Positions 19,300 to 28,604 of a stretch of DNA of 64,000 nucleotides are shown piece by piece. Source of the DNA: Saprospiraceae bacterium (GTDB lineage Bacteria > Bacteroidota > Bacteroidia > Chitinophagales > Saprospiraceae); contig JAEUUP010000047.1 of NCBI GenBank assembly GCA_016787525.1, positions 1 through 64,000 on the forward strand. The letters run 5' to 3'. A model generated the notes under the pieces. The model searched no databases and was not told the origin of the DNA. It was given only the letters and a program-made list of their open reading frames with translations. A program made the position numbers and the translations under genes. The stretch's first letter is position 1; each line of letters starts with the position of its first letter.

Positions 19300-19615
19300 G
19301 AGAGGTTGAGAGAAAATTCTGATTATCCACCTGATGGCAAATACATTTATTTTAACTCCTATTACACAGGTCTTAATATAGATTCGACACATTTTAGCAG
19401 ATGCTTCAAAGCCTTAATAATTGACGTTTGACGAAAATTCCGACGGGTTCGGACATCCTTCACCCAATAATAAATGGATTGTGTATATTGCCTATACTTC
19501 TGATGAAACGCAGCCTCACTTATTCGGTAAAAATGTCAGATTGCGCCTTATGAATCTTGAAACTAAAGTTATAAAGAATATTATACCTGTATTTTGTGAT
19601 GTACAAGGCGCAATG
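19300..19615 (+). pseudogene. Decayed TolB-like / PD40 beta-propeller fragment
   Basis: Between the isomerase and the oxidoreductase a 508-bp gap holds two protein fragments in different frames. The first (about 19311-19430) reads SDYPPDGKYIYFNS, and the second (19421 on) reads MTFDE ... HPSPNNKWIVYIAY ... NVRLRLMNLET ... These match consecutive blades of WD40-like PD40/TolB proteins (pattern SPDGKWIVF, LRLMNLETG). A stop and a frame change separate them, both ends are missing, and a degenerate copy of the dispersed motif (ATACTGAGAGG, 19295) sits at the left edge. Best read as a dead remnant. The longer in-frame ORF runs into the next gene in the wrong frame. Confidence 0.65.
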
Positions 19616-19679
19616 AGGAGTTCTGAAATTTTGTCAGCTATTCTGTTGAATAATCGGTTCACTTTTAAAAAACTATTTT

Positions 19680-21068
19680 ATGAAAAACTCAAGGAGAAAA
19701 TTTTTACAGCAAATTGGTGCAACCAGTTTAGCAACGGTAGCATCGCCCTTTGCCTCATTTGCCAATCAAGAAAAAGCAGAGGAGCGCATTTTGCGATACG
19801 AAAGACCTATTTCAGCGAATGATAAAATCCGAATTGGGGTTATTGGCTACGGTGTTCAAGGACATTTTGATTTAGACACAGCACTCAAAGTGCCTGGTGT
19901 TGAGTTGGCAGGCATTTGTGATTTATATACAGGTAGAATCGAAAATGCCAAAGAAAAATACGGTAAAGATCTTTTCACAACCAGAAATTATAAAGACTTG
20001 CTAGATAAACCTGATATTGATGCTGTTTTGATTTGTACAACCGATGTTTGGCATGCACGCATCACTTTAGACGCTTTAGCAAAAGGCAAACATGTCTATT
20101 GCGAAAAGCCTATGATTTATAAAATCAAAGAAGGTTATCCTGTCATAGAAGCGGCAAAAAAATCGGGTAAAGTTGTGCAAGTAGGCAGCCAAAGAGTCAG
20201 TAGTATTGGTTCTGCCAAAGCCAAAGAATTACTGGCAGCAGGTGAGATCGGCAAACTCAACATGGTGAATGCTGTCTATGACCGCCAAAGCTCGATAGGT
20301 GCGTGGGAGTATACAATTCCGAAAGATGCAGATGCTATGACGACTGATTGGAATAGGTTTATAGAAGTGACTGAAAAAATGGCTTTTGATGCCAAAAAAT
20401 TTTTTTGGTGGCGGGCGTTCAAAGAAGTTGGTACGGGTGTAGCAGGCGATTTATTCATCCATTTACTGAGTGGTACACATTTTATGACCAACTCGAAAGG
20501 GCCTGAAAGTATTTATAGTACAGGTCAGTTCAGTTATTGGAAAGATGGGCGCAATTTGCCCGATGTCATGTCTGGAGTAATGCAATATCCTGATAGTCCT
20601 GAACATCCTGCTTTTCAGATGACTTTGCAGGTGAATTTTATTAGTGGTACAGGTGGTCAAGAAGTTATCAGATTGATTGGTTCTGAGGGTATTATTGACG
20701 TAAAAGGAAATAGCATTACCGTTAAACACAGCCTTATGCCAGAAGCACCGGGATTTGGTGGCTACGATTCATTGTTCACTTTTTCAAAAAGTATGCAAGA
20801 CGAGATGCAGAAGGAGTATAATGCGAGGTGGACACCTGAGCAAAGAAAAAGAAAAACAAAAGAAGATATTGTTTTCAAAGCACCTGATGGATATAGCGAC
20901 CACTTAGATCATTTTACCAACTTTTTTGATGCTATCAGAACGGGTAAAAAAGTGGTTGAAGATGCCGAATTTGGATTTAGGGCTGCTGCTCCCGCTTTGG
21001 CTTGCAACGAAAGTTATTTTAAGAAAAAGATTGTAAAGTGGGATCCTATCAATATGAAGTTGAAATAA
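19680..21068 (+). CDS. Gfo/Idh/MocA family oxidoreductase with Tat-like signal
   Basis: 462 residues. The N-terminus NSRRKFLQQIG is a twin-arginine (Tat) signal, predicting export of a folded, NAD(P)-bound enzyme. The Rossmann domain follows (RIGVIGYGVQGHFD, about 52), then CEKPM, the Gfo/Idh/MocA substrate-linked lysine region. The C-terminal half (WWRAFKEVGTGVAGDLFIHLLSG) is typical of the secreted subfamily in Bacteroidota that acts on sugars or sugar alcohols. Substrate unknown; no sugar-utilisation genes adjoin. It contains no copy of the dispersed motif over 1.4 kb. Confidence 0.85.
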   Translation: MKNSRRKFLQQIGATSLATVASPFASFANQEKAEERILRYERPISANDKIRIGVIGYGVQGHFDLDTALKVPGVELAGICDLYTGRIENAKEKYGKDLFTTRNYKDLLDKPDIDAVLICTTDVWHARITLDALAKGKHVYCEKPMIYKIKEGYPVIEAAKKSGKVVQVGSQRVSSIGSAKAKELLAAGEIGKLNMVNAVYDRQSSIGAWEYTIPKDADAMTTDWNRFIEVTEKMAFDAKKFFWWRAFKEVGTGVAGDLFIHLLSGTHFMTNSKGPESIYSTGQFSYWKDGRNLPDVMSGVMQYPDSPEHPAFQMTLQVNFISGTGGQEVIRLIGSEGIIDVKGNSITVKHSLMPEAPGFGGYDSLFTFSKSMQDEMQKEYNARWTPEQRKRKTKEDIVFKAPDGYSDHLDHFTNFFDAIRTGKKVVEDAEFGFRAAAPALACNESYFKKKIVKWDPINMKLK

Positions 21069-21080
21069 GTTAGAAGGTCA

Positions 21081-21156
21081 TTATGTCATTCGTCATTGAG
21101 CTATTCGTCATTTTACTGAGGGGGAATGATGAATAGCTCAATGACGAATGACATAA
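21081..21156. terminator. 32-bp stem hairpin whose loop is exactly the dispersed motif
   Basis: Arm 21081-21112 pairs with 21125-21156 over 32 positions with one G-T wobble. The 12-nt loop, 21113-21124, is exactly TTACTGAGGGGG. The stem is made of GTCATT-like words. It lies between the convergent genes ending at 21068 and 21172 and could terminate both. Confidence 0.85.
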
Positions 21157-21171
21157 GAAGGCTCACTTCAA

Positions 21172-21969
21172 TTAGCTGGGTTTAGTGACCGTGGCTGGTT
21201 TAGCAACAGGTTTAGCAACGGGTTTAGCGACAGCTGGTTTTGGTGTAACCGCAGGCACAGAAGGCTTATAAATCTCGCCGCTGCGTTTTTTCGCATAAGC
21301 ATCAATTTTGTTTGCCTTCAAAGTACGGACAGCCGCATCTGCACCTCCTTTAAATTGGTAATAACCTGCAATTGCATAAGTGCTGGCAGAGTTTTCCAAT
21401 TTGACAGCTTCTGCCTTCGCGAAACCTAATTTTTTCAATTTAGCGACTAAAGCCTCTGCATTGTCTTTACTTGCGAAAGCACCTGCAACGACCAAAAAGT
21501 CGCCTTTACCATCGCCTGCATTGAATTTTTGTGTGCTTGCGCTACTTGAACTACCGCCTTTTGCTGCTGTGGTTGCAGGCGATTTAGGTTTACTGCTCGT
21601 GCTTTTAGCAGATTTGCTGCTCGAACCCACAATGCTACCTGGGTCGTCAACCGTCACATCTTTCACATCAGAAGGTGAAGCCAATGACGTTGCTGCTGTG
21701 CCAGCACTGGCAGGGCTTGTCAATGTACCATCGAGTGAATTGTGAACAGTGTCACCCGCCATAGCTGCAGAAGTGGGCAGCGTTGCTGTGGATGAACCCG
21801 CGATACTGCTGAGTGTATCAGCATAACTACCTAAGCCCGTCGTTGTTTCGATGTTCGGATTGAGGCGTTCGCGCTTCTTTTTACTGGACTGATAAATCAG
21901 ATAGACCAACGCACCTACAACGCCTAAAACGGCTAAATAGGTGAGATTTCGGAATGAATTAGGTCCCAT
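21172..21969 (-). CDS. SPOR domain membrane-anchored protein
   Basis: 265 residues. One transmembrane segment near residues 9-27 (LTYLAVLGVVGALVYLIY) followed by a basic KKKR stop-transfer. A long Ser/Thr/Ala-rich linker (about 30-145) leads to a SPOR domain at about 155-225 (DFLVVAGAFASKDNAEALVAKLKKLGF ... AIAGYYQF ... RTLKANKIDAYAKK). The C-terminus is a Lys-Pro-Val-Ala repeat tail. SPOR domains bind denuded septal peptidoglycan, so a role at the division site is likely. No motif copy. Confidence 0.85.
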   Translation of the reverse strand: MGPNSFRNLTYLAVLGVVGALVYLIYQSSKKKRERLNPNIETTTGLGSYADTLSSIAGSSTATLPTSAAMAGDTVHNSLDGTLTSPASAGTAATSLASPSDVKDVTVDDPGSIVGSSSKSAKSTSSKPKSPATTAAKGGSSSSASTQKFNAGDGKGDFLVVAGAFASKDNAEALVAKLKKLGFAKAEAVKLENSASTYAIAGYYQFKGGADAAVRTLKANKIDAYAKKRSGEIYKPSVPAVTPKPAVAKPVAKPVAKPATVTKPS

Positions 21970-22174
21970 AGTGTGGCAGAATTAAAAAGTTAGATAAAAA
22001 AGTTTGATTCGCTTGAAAATTACAGTGCTGTTAATGGACTTTGTTTTCAACGAGCCAAATTACAAACTTTTTTTTAATGCCCTATCTTTATGCGAACTAT
22101 TTCTCGTTTTTTGTCAAAAAATAGCACAGATAAAGCATTGATTTCAAATGTTTTAACCTAAACGGGTTATTGAG

Positions 22175-23446
22175 CTATGGATTTCGGATTGAAACAAAAC
22201 GATTTGGACTATGCCAATCTTGCTTCATCAAAGGTGGGTTGTCGTAGTAACTTTTCAATAATGAGCTGTGTTCGATGTTTTTTAAACTCACTTTTGGGGC
22301 TAGAATATAACCTAAAACACCCGCAGGATGTTTGACATAAAACCACGATTCGATTGTTTTGACACCATTTTGGATTTTGATGTTTTCATAATGTTTGATG
22401 ATTTGTAAACGGTCGTTGGGCTGTATGTACGCTGTTTGAGCAGCAGATACTGAGGGGGTCGCAGTTAAGATAGTAGGTTGATTGACAACGGCTTGCACCG
22501 TTCTACGTGTGGGCTGATACAGTGGTTTGAACTGTCGAGTCGCCGCATCCCAGACAAAACTATAAGTGACATATTCGATACAACGCTCTTGGGTTTTACT
22601 GCGTGAATCGGTTGGTAAACCTTGCGCATATTTATCGCAATCAATAAAGTCCAAATAAGCCATACGAATTGTTGAGCCTTCGATTTCAACGAATTTAGAC
22701 AAGGCTGGCGAAGGCACATCTTTTTCCCACAACAGAGTCAATCGCTCCTCAAATATTTTGGACAATGCACCCGCTTTGAAACTGTACACTTCTAAAATAC
22801 GCTCTTCGACTGTGCCGCCGGCGGGAGTAGAAGCGGTTTCTATAATAATCTCATCAATTTTATTTTCTGTAAGGTCTTGAAAATAAAGACTTTGTAAGTT
22901 TTTTTTTGATGTTTCACTTTCATTAGCATAGTTCAATACGACACTTTTGCCACGTTCGTTTGTGACCACTAAATAAAATTCTTTGTAACTCGGATTATCT
23001 TGTGGATAGCGTGGATCTTTCCAATCATGACCATTCGTGCCAGCCACCCAAACTGTTGCTTTTTCAAAACCATTGTCGAATCGAGCTGATTTTTTGTAAA
23101 ACGGACGCAATGTCGCGTCAATTGAAAATTCAGACAAAACCACAGCTAAATTGTCGCCAAAAATCCAACCAATTTGCCCTGTCGCTGTGCGAACTTTATA
23201 CCATTTGAAAGTCTGATTTTGCGTATTGTCCAAATGTTCTTGTGTCGTCTCACCAATCACTTCCACAAGCTCCCCCTCAGTAAAAGTCGTTTCTGTTTGT
23301 TTTGTATAACTCGAATCATCAAATAGGCGGACAGGGCTGACGGTGACAGCCGCACGACGGTTCATAATGATTTGAGCAGCGGTATCCGCTCGAGCCATTT
23401 GACCACACACGATGAACAGAAAAAATATACCTAAGGTCCGAGTCAT
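22175..23446 (-). CDS. Secreted SH3b-domain protein
   Basis: 423 residues with a signal peptide (FFLFIVCGQMARAD). Residues about 30-105 form a bacterial SH3 domain (VSPVRLFDDSSY ... WYKVRTATGQIGWIFGDNL), a second SH3b-like module appears near 325-400 (ERLQIIKHYEN ... ESWFYVKHPAGVLGYILAPKVSL). The middle part is beta-rich with no match I know. SH3b domains commonly bind cell wall. Two motif copies: TFTEGELVEV in the first SH3 domain and ATPSVSAAQ in the linker before the second. Confidence 0.7.
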   Translation of the reverse strand: MTRTLGIFFLFIVCGQMARADTAAQIIMNRRAAVTVSPVRLFDDSSYTKQTETTFTEGELVEVIGETTQEHLDNTQNQTFKWYKVRTATGQIGWIFGDNLAVVLSEFSIDATLRPFYKKSARFDNGFEKATVWVAGTNGHDWKDPRYPQDNPSYKEFYLVVTNERGKSVVLNYANESETSKKNLQSLYFQDLTENKIDEIIIETASTPAGGTVEERILEVYSFKAGALSKIFEERLTLLWEKDVPSPALSKFVEIEGSTIRMAYLDFIDCDKYAQGLPTDSRSKTQERCIEYVTYSFVWDAATRQFKPLYQPTRRTVQAVVNQPTILTATPSVSAAQTAYIQPNDRLQIIKHYENIKIQNGVKTIESWFYVKHPAGVLGYILAPKVSLKNIEHSSLLKSYYDNPPLMKQDWHSPNRFVSIRNP

Positions 23447-23493
23447 CTATATTTTTCAGATTTTTAACTGATTGAAAATCTTGTTTTTAACTG

Positions 23494-23501
23494 CAAATAT
23501 A
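23494..23501 (-). promoter_or_regulatory. -7 promoter box TATATTTG
   Basis: Minus strand TATATTTG followed by CAG, 47 bp before the start of the SH3 protein, matching TAnnTTTG. Confidence 0.5.
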
Positions 23502-23614
23502 ATTCCAGTTTTTAATTTTTATTGCATGAGCAAGAATGAGTTTTTCTTTAAATTTTAGAGCATTTGTGATAAACCTTGCGACTTTTTGTAATTTCACCAC
23601 TAAAACTTTATTGC

Positions 23615-24781
23615 ATGGATATTTCTGCCGTTCCCATATTTTTTGATAAGCTCAAAGACAGTCTCAACCAACAAACGTTTGTCAAACTCACTTTGTCGCG
23701 ATTGCGTCATCCGTCGGATGTCAAAAACATCTATGCACGTTTGGTAAGTATCAAAAAGCAGCCCAAAATTCAATTCACCTTTCGTTATGCCACACGCGAT
23801 GAGGTGAAAAATTTTGATTTTACTGAGGGGGTCGTTTTCATTCAGGATCAGATGGGAACTGTGTTTTTAACAGCCGATTTGTTTACGACCGACTTTGATT
23901 TTTCACTGCAATTTAATAAAAAAGCGGATAATGCGCAGTTTTTGACTAAAAAAACCAACTCAAAACGCCCAAATACTGAGGGGGGGATTTCACCGCATGA
24001 CCAAACTAAAAAACGCCTGCTCACTCCCACACAACCGTACTTTCATGCCCTTGAAATCACAGATGCTAAGGGCAATATAACGTCCAATGGACAGAAAAAA
24101 TTTAAACAAATTGATAAATACATCGAGACAATTGCAGCTTTGTTGCGAGAAGCCGATTTGCCCAACGATGCTGTTATCGCTGATTTCGGCAGTGGCAAAG
24201 GGTATTTGACTTTTGCCTTGTACGATTATTTGAAAAATAATTTAAAAACCACCCCCTCAGTATCTGGCTTTGAATTGCGTGAAAATTTAGTCAATTTCTG
24301 TAACGATTTGGCGCAAAAATGCTATTTCGACGATTTACAATTTTTTGCAAAAGACATCAACGAGGTGGTTTTAGACCGTTTGGATATGCTCATAGCTCTT
24401 CATGCGTGCGACACTGCCACCGATGTGGCCATAGCAAAAGGCATTGAAGCGAAGGCGAAAGTCATCATTGTCGCACCTTGTTGTCACAAACAGGTGCGCA
24501 AAGAGTTGAATGTGAAAAACGAAATGCAGCCCATTTTGAAGCACGGCATTTTGGAAGAGCGTCAAGCCGAATTGCTCACAGACGGCATTCGCGCTTTACT
24601 TTTGGAGTCAAAAGGCTACCGAACTAAGGTATTCGAGTTTGTTTCGACCGAACACACACCGAAAAATGTGATGATTGTCGGCATTCGTACTGACAAACCT
24701 AAACCCACCGCTTTAGAACAAGTGGAGGCGATTAAAAAACACTATGGTATCAGCTACCATCATTTAGAAAAACTTTTATAA
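23615..24781 (+). CDS. SAM-dependent methyltransferase
   Basis: 388 residues from the internal ATG at 23615 (MDISAVPIFFDKL); the upstream extension of 13 codons looks like read-through. The N-terminal domain (1-150) is a beta-rich region of RNA-binding style. The Rossmann methyltransferase domain starts with VIADFGSGKGYLTFAL (motif I, about 185) and has ALHACDTATDVAI and VAPCCHKQVRKEL, a pattern found in Methyltransf_32-like enzymes (DUF2431/TRM13-like relatives) believed to act on RNA. Target unknown. Three motif copies: FTEGVVF, PNTEGGIS in the linker and TTPSVSGF in the methyltransferase domain. Confidence 0.75.
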   Translation: MDISAVPIFFDKLKDSLNQQTFVKLTLSRLRHPSDVKNIYARLVSIKKQPKIQFTFRYATRDEVKNFDFTEGVVFIQDQMGTVFLTADLFTTDFDFSLQFNKKADNAQFLTKKTNSKRPNTEGGISPHDQTKKRLLTPTQPYFHALEITDAKGNITSNGQKKFKQIDKYIETIAALLREADLPNDAVIADFGSGKGYLTFALYDYLKNNLKTTPSVSGFELRENLVNFCNDLAQKCYFDDLQFFAKDINEVVLDRLDMLIALHACDTATDVAIAKGIEAKAKVIIVAPCCHKQVRKELNVKNEMQPILKHGILEERQAELLTDGIRALLLESKGYRTKVFEFVSTEHTPKNVMIVGIRTDKPKPTALEQVEAIKKHYGISYHHLEKLL

Positions 24782-24784
24782 GTA

Positions 24785-24838
24785 GTCATTAAACGTCATT
24801 GATCATTAAGTCATTGTTATTTTACGATGACTAATGAC
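24785..24838. repeat. GTCATT-word imperfect hairpin
   Basis: The gap before the subtilase gene is built from repeated GTCATT words (GTCATTAAACGTCATTGATC ... ATGACTAATGAC) that can fold into an imperfect hairpin. Similar words build the stems at 21081-21156 and 48783-48860. Confidence 0.5.
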
Positions 24839-24861
24839 ACAATTTTAAACCAATCAGTTAC

Positions 24862-27800
24862 ATGAAAAAACACATTTTTTACAATGCAATGTCCATTTTG
24901 GGACTCTTTTTTATGCCAAAAATAATGGCGCAAGAGGCACTTTATTTCAACTCGGGCAAAATCGAAACGGTACAGGATTTTGATATTACCAAAATCGCTC
25001 GCCCAGGTGATACAGAAGTTTATAAGGATAAGTTTTATCGTATTGTGCAATTTAATAAGTTGCCGATGCCCAATGACAAGGCAGAATTGACTCAAAAAGG
25101 TGTTGATTTTTTGGATTACATGCCAATAAACGCCTTTTTTATGGCTTTCCCAAAAGGTTTTGATTTTAGCATTTTAACAAAATACGATGTCAAAACCGTG
25201 ACCATACTGAGGGGGGCTGATAAATTGAGCAATAATTTACGCGATGGTATTTTCCCTGATTTTGCTCAAAAAATGGTTGGCAAATACGATTTGATTGTCA
25301 AACCTTTTGCCAATGTTCCGTTGCAACAAGCAGCGACCGATTTGCTCAAAATGGGTTTTGAAACAGTGGCTTTACCTGACGCTTTTTATCAAACAGTGAC
25401 AATTCGAGCGAAAAAAGCAGATATTGACCGCTTAATGGCTGTTCCCTTTGTGCAATTTGTGGATTTTATAGACAGTCCACCTATTCGTGAAGATGAAAAA
25501 AGTAATCAATTGCACCGTGGTAACGCGCTCAACTCCGACGGCACCGTGGGGTTGAAATACGACGGTCGCGGTTTCGGTTTGTCTTACGCCGATGATGGTC
25601 CTGTTGGTCCTAATATTGAGTTCCAAGGTCGCTTGATTCAAGTTCAAAATTACAGCAGCGGGGGCGGCGACATTGACCATGCGGATGCAACTGCGGGTGC
25701 AGGAGCTGCTTCGGGCAACCTCGACCCTGCTTTGAAAAGCGGCGCTTCAGGTGCGACAGTGGTTTCTCACATTATTGATAGTTATCCTCAAATACAGAAC
25801 GCAGTTAATAATCAATCTACTTATAATGCCTACGTTACTTCCACAAGTTATGGACAAGGCACGCCAGGGCAAGCAGGTTGCAATGTGTACAATACATTTG
25901 CGAATCAAATTGATGCACAGAGCTTTGCAAATCCCAAATTGTTTCATGTGTTTTCAGCAGGCAATAGTGGTGGTGGTACTTGTATCAATGTGACCAACTA
26001 TGGTAGCATCACAGGTGGTTTCAAATTAGGGAAAAATCTTGTAACTGTTGGTAATTTGGATTTAAATGACCGTCTCGCCTCATCGAGTAGTCGAGGTCCC
26101 TCAGTTGACGGGCGCATCAAACCTGATGTATGCGCCGTTGGAACGAGCGTTTATACAACGGCTCCCAATAACTCGACAACAATCATTAGTGGTACAAGTT
26201 TTTCGTGTCCTGCAACAGCCGCTGTTGCGACACAATTGTACCATGCTTATAGTGATTTGAATAGCGGACAAATTCCCGATGCGGCTCTCATCAAAGCAGC
26301 CATGTTGAATACAGCCGATGATTTGGGCAATCCCGGACCCGATTTTTTCTACGGTTGGGGCAGGCTCAATGCGTGGCGAGCGTATGTGACTTTGCGCGAT
26401 AAAAAATTCATCAAAGGTACGATTGCACGTACTGACACCCTTAAAACCATACCCCTCAGTATTCCAGCGGGTGTAAAACAAGTAAAAGTGATGCTCTACT
26501 GGAGCGACCCTGCGGGAACAGTCAACGCCTCGCGCTCTTTAGTGAATGACTTGGATTTGTCAGTCAAAAACACAGAAACAGGTCAAATTTCATTGCCTTG
26601 GACACTGAATACGGCTTTCAATGTGGATAGTTTAAGTCAAAAAGCTACCAAAGGCTTCGATAGAGTGAACAATATGGAGCAAGTTATTGTGGATTCGACT
26701 TCATTGCCAGCTTTAGGTACAGCAAATTTGGACATCATCATCAAACCTTTCAGTTTACCGAGCGACAATTTGACTTTCTATTTGGTGTATGAATTCAATA
26801 AACATGAAGTAACCATCACTTATCCAAATGGGGGCGAAGCGTTGGCTGTGGGCAGCAGCGAGGTCATTCGTTGGGAGGCGACCAATATAAAAGACAGTTA
26901 TTTTGGCGTTGACTTTTCAAACGATGGCGGTGTGACTTGGTCGCCAATCGCGTCAACAGTGCCACAAGATGTCCGCGCTCTGCGTTGGACAGTACCAGAA
27001 GAAGCCACAGGTAAAGCTTGCGTGCGTGTGCGCCATATAGCAGATAATTCGATTGCAAGTGATTTGAGTGATAATTTATTTTCTATTTCTCGATTAACTA
27101 ATAAATTGACAGTCAAATACATATGCCCTGATTCGGCGTATTTGAGTTTTGATACTGTACCAAGGGCAAAAGCTTACCAAATCGTTCGTTTAGGAGCAAA
27201 ATATATGGATTCAATAATGACAGCAACCACGAATTTGGTCGCTGTACCAGTCAAATGGTCGGATTCAGCTTGGTTCAGTGTGCGTCCTGTTTTGCCAGAT
27301 GGTGGCTTAGGTCGTCGGGTTGTTGCCGTAAACAAGCCTAAAACTCTCACCGTTTGCCCCACTATCAAAGACTTACAGGCTCTGCGCATTGGGCAAGGTA
27401 TCGGTGGCACAATCTATGCTTGTCGCGATGGCTTGGATAGACCCCTCAGTATTTGGGTCAAAAATTACAGTGTTGCAGACATTGATTCGTTCCGTTTAGG
27501 CTATCAAATTGGTTCAAGTGCAGCTGTTCAATCTGTGATTCAACAAAAAATAAAATCAGGAGATTCTGTGTTATACACTTTACCTCAACGTGTCACATTT
27601 CCTGCAAGCGGGACGCATACATTCAGAGTTTGGACGAAATTGGAAGGAGATACCTACACCTCGAACGACACATTGAGTACACTTGTCAACGTCAGAGATA
27701 AATTCGCTGCACCCTTACAAGAAGCGTTCGACAACAAACCTTTCCCTCCTGATGGATTTCAAATAGCATCATCAAGAGGTCCAATCACTTGGTCACAAGC

Positions 27801-28518
27801 AACAAATGTGTTGGGCAGCGACGGTCAACGGACGACAACAGCGATTTTTGAAGGTGATTTGCACCCCACTCGTGGTGTGAGAGATACGCTTTTGACATGG
27901 TTATGCGATTTGAAAGGCGTTACCAATGCACAGTTTAGTTTTGATTTGTCTTATCAGCTTCGCGTCATTACACGTTCACCAAGTTTAGCCGTTGTAGTAT
28001 CAACCAATTGCGGACGTAATTTTACACCGACCAACTATCTGAAAACACGGTTTGAACTCACAAATTCAACCACCACAGGGGCGATTTGGCTGCCCTCACG
28101 CACCAGCCACTGGCGACGCGATACGGTGAGTTTGGCAGCTTACAAAGACAGTGTTGTGATGGTAGGATTGATTTTTTATCCCGATAATGACAATCGGCTT
28201 TATATTGACAACATCAATATTAGTAGCTCAATACCGACAGCGACTGAAAATACCCCCCTCAGTATTCCGATGCTGACAGCTTATCCGAATCCATCAAAAG
28301 AAGGCATTTTTACTTTAGCCATGAAAAATTTTGACACTAAAACCTTGGATATCAAGATATTCGATGCTTCGGGACGGCAGGTTTTCATAAAACAACTGGG
28401 TCACATTATCGGTGACAAACAGGAAGTTTTGAATTTAAGCGACCAGTCGGCAGGTATTTATATGATGCAAGTGCAAACAGAAAGTAGAACGTATCAGTTG
28501 AAATTGACGAAGATGTGA
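24862..28518 (+). CDS. Secreted subtilisin-like S8 serine peptidase with T9SS sorting domain
   Basis: 1218 residues. Signal peptide at 1-24. The peptidase domain runs from about 215 to 510: catalytic Asp in SYADDGPVG (about 243), a divergent His region GGDIDHADATAG (about 271, where HGTHVAG is usual), oxyanion Asn in SAGNSGGG, and the Ser in ISGTSFSCPA (about 445). After it come a P-domain-like beta region, Fn3/Ig-like modules and a C-terminal type A T9SS signal (YPNPSKEGIF to the last residue), so the protein should be exported and attached to the cell surface by the Por system. Motif copies: TILRGAD in the propeptide, TIPLSIP, RPLSIWV and TPLSIPML in interdomain linkers. Confidence 0.88.
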   Translation: MKKHIFYNAMSILGLFFMPKIMAQEALYFNSGKIETVQDFDITKIARPGDTEVYKDKFYRIVQFNKLPMPNDKAELTQKGVDFLDYMPINAFFMAFPKGFDFSILTKYDVKTVTILRGADKLSNNLRDGIFPDFAQKMVGKYDLIVKPFANVPLQQAATDLLKMGFETVALPDAFYQTVTIRAKKADIDRLMAVPFVQFVDFIDSPPIREDEKSNQLHRGNALNSDGTVGLKYDGRGFGLSYADDGPVGPNIEFQGRLIQVQNYSSGGGDIDHADATAGAGAASGNLDPALKSGASGATVVSHIIDSYPQIQNAVNNQSTYNAYVTSTSYGQGTPGQAGCNVYNTFANQIDAQSFANPKLFHVFSAGNSGGGTCINVTNYGSITGGFKLGKNLVTVGNLDLNDRLASSSSRGPSVDGRIKPDVCAVGTSVYTTAPNNSTTIISGTSFSCPATAAVATQLYHAYSDLNSGQIPDAALIKAAMLNTADDLGNPGPDFFYGWGRLNAWRAYVTLRDKKFIKGTIARTDTLKTIPLSIPAGVKQVKVMLYWSDPAGTVNASRSLVNDLDLSVKNTETGQISLPWTLNTAFNVDSLSQKATKGFDRVNNMEQVIVDSTSLPALGTANLDIIIKPFSLPSDNLTFYLVYEFNKHEVTITYPNGGEALAVGSSEVIRWEATNIKDSYFGVDFSNDGGVTWSPIASTVPQDVRALRWTVPEEATGKACVRVRHIADNSIASDLSDNLFSISRLTNKLTVKYICPDSAYLSFDTVPRAKAYQIVRLGAKYMDSIMTATTNLVAVPVKWSDSAWFSVRPVLPDGGLGRRVVAVNKPKTLTVCPTIKDLQALRIGQGIGGTIYACRDGLDRPLSIWVKNYSVADIDSFRLGYQIGSSAAVQSVIQQKIKSGDSVLYTLPQRVTFPASGTHTFRVWTKLEGDTYTSNDTLSTLVNVRDKFAAPLQEAFDNKPFPPDGFQIASSRGPITWSQATNVLGSDGQRTTTAIFEGDLHPTRGVRDTLLTWLCDLKGVTNAQFSFDLSYQLRVITRSPSLAVVVSTNCGRNFTPTNYLKTRFELTNSTTTGAIWLPSRTSHWRRDTVSLAAYKDSVVMVGLIFYPDNDNRLYIDNINISSSIPTATENTPLSIPMLTAYPNPSKEGIFTLAMKNFDTKTLDIKIFDASGRQVFIKQLGHIIGDKQEVLNLSDQSAGIYMMQVQTESRTYQLKLTKM

Positions 28519-28545
28519 GAAAAATATACCCCTCAGTAAAAAAGT

Positions 28546-28577
28546 AAAAGCCGCCTCGAGAAATCGAAGCGGCTTTT
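28546..28577. terminator. Terminator between convergent subtilase and aconitase genes
   Basis: AAAAGCCGCCTCGA (28546-28559) pairs with TCGAAGCGGCTTTT (28564-28577), one mismatch, loop GAAA; T-runs on both strands. A reverse-orientation motif copy (28529) sits 17 bp before the stem, right after the subtilase stop. Confidence 0.85.
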
Positions 28578-28604
28578 TTCTTTTCACAAAATCTTATAAA
28601 TCAA

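Noticed and set aside
19421-19822. 133-codon frame upstream of the Gfo/Idh/MocA gene as an intact gene
   Set aside because: Only its first 60 codons resemble a protein family (PD40 blades); the rest reads the following gene in the wrong frame. Treated as a pseudogene fragment.
21081-21156. Integron attC site
   Set aside because: The hairpin lacks the conserved attC core sites and extrahelical bases, there is no integrase, and the neighbours are not gene cassettes.
26091-26110. Motif-like CCCTCAGTTG in the subtilase gene
   Set aside because: It falls on a conserved peptidase segment (SSRGPSVDG) and differs at the A of CAGTA; likely coincidence.
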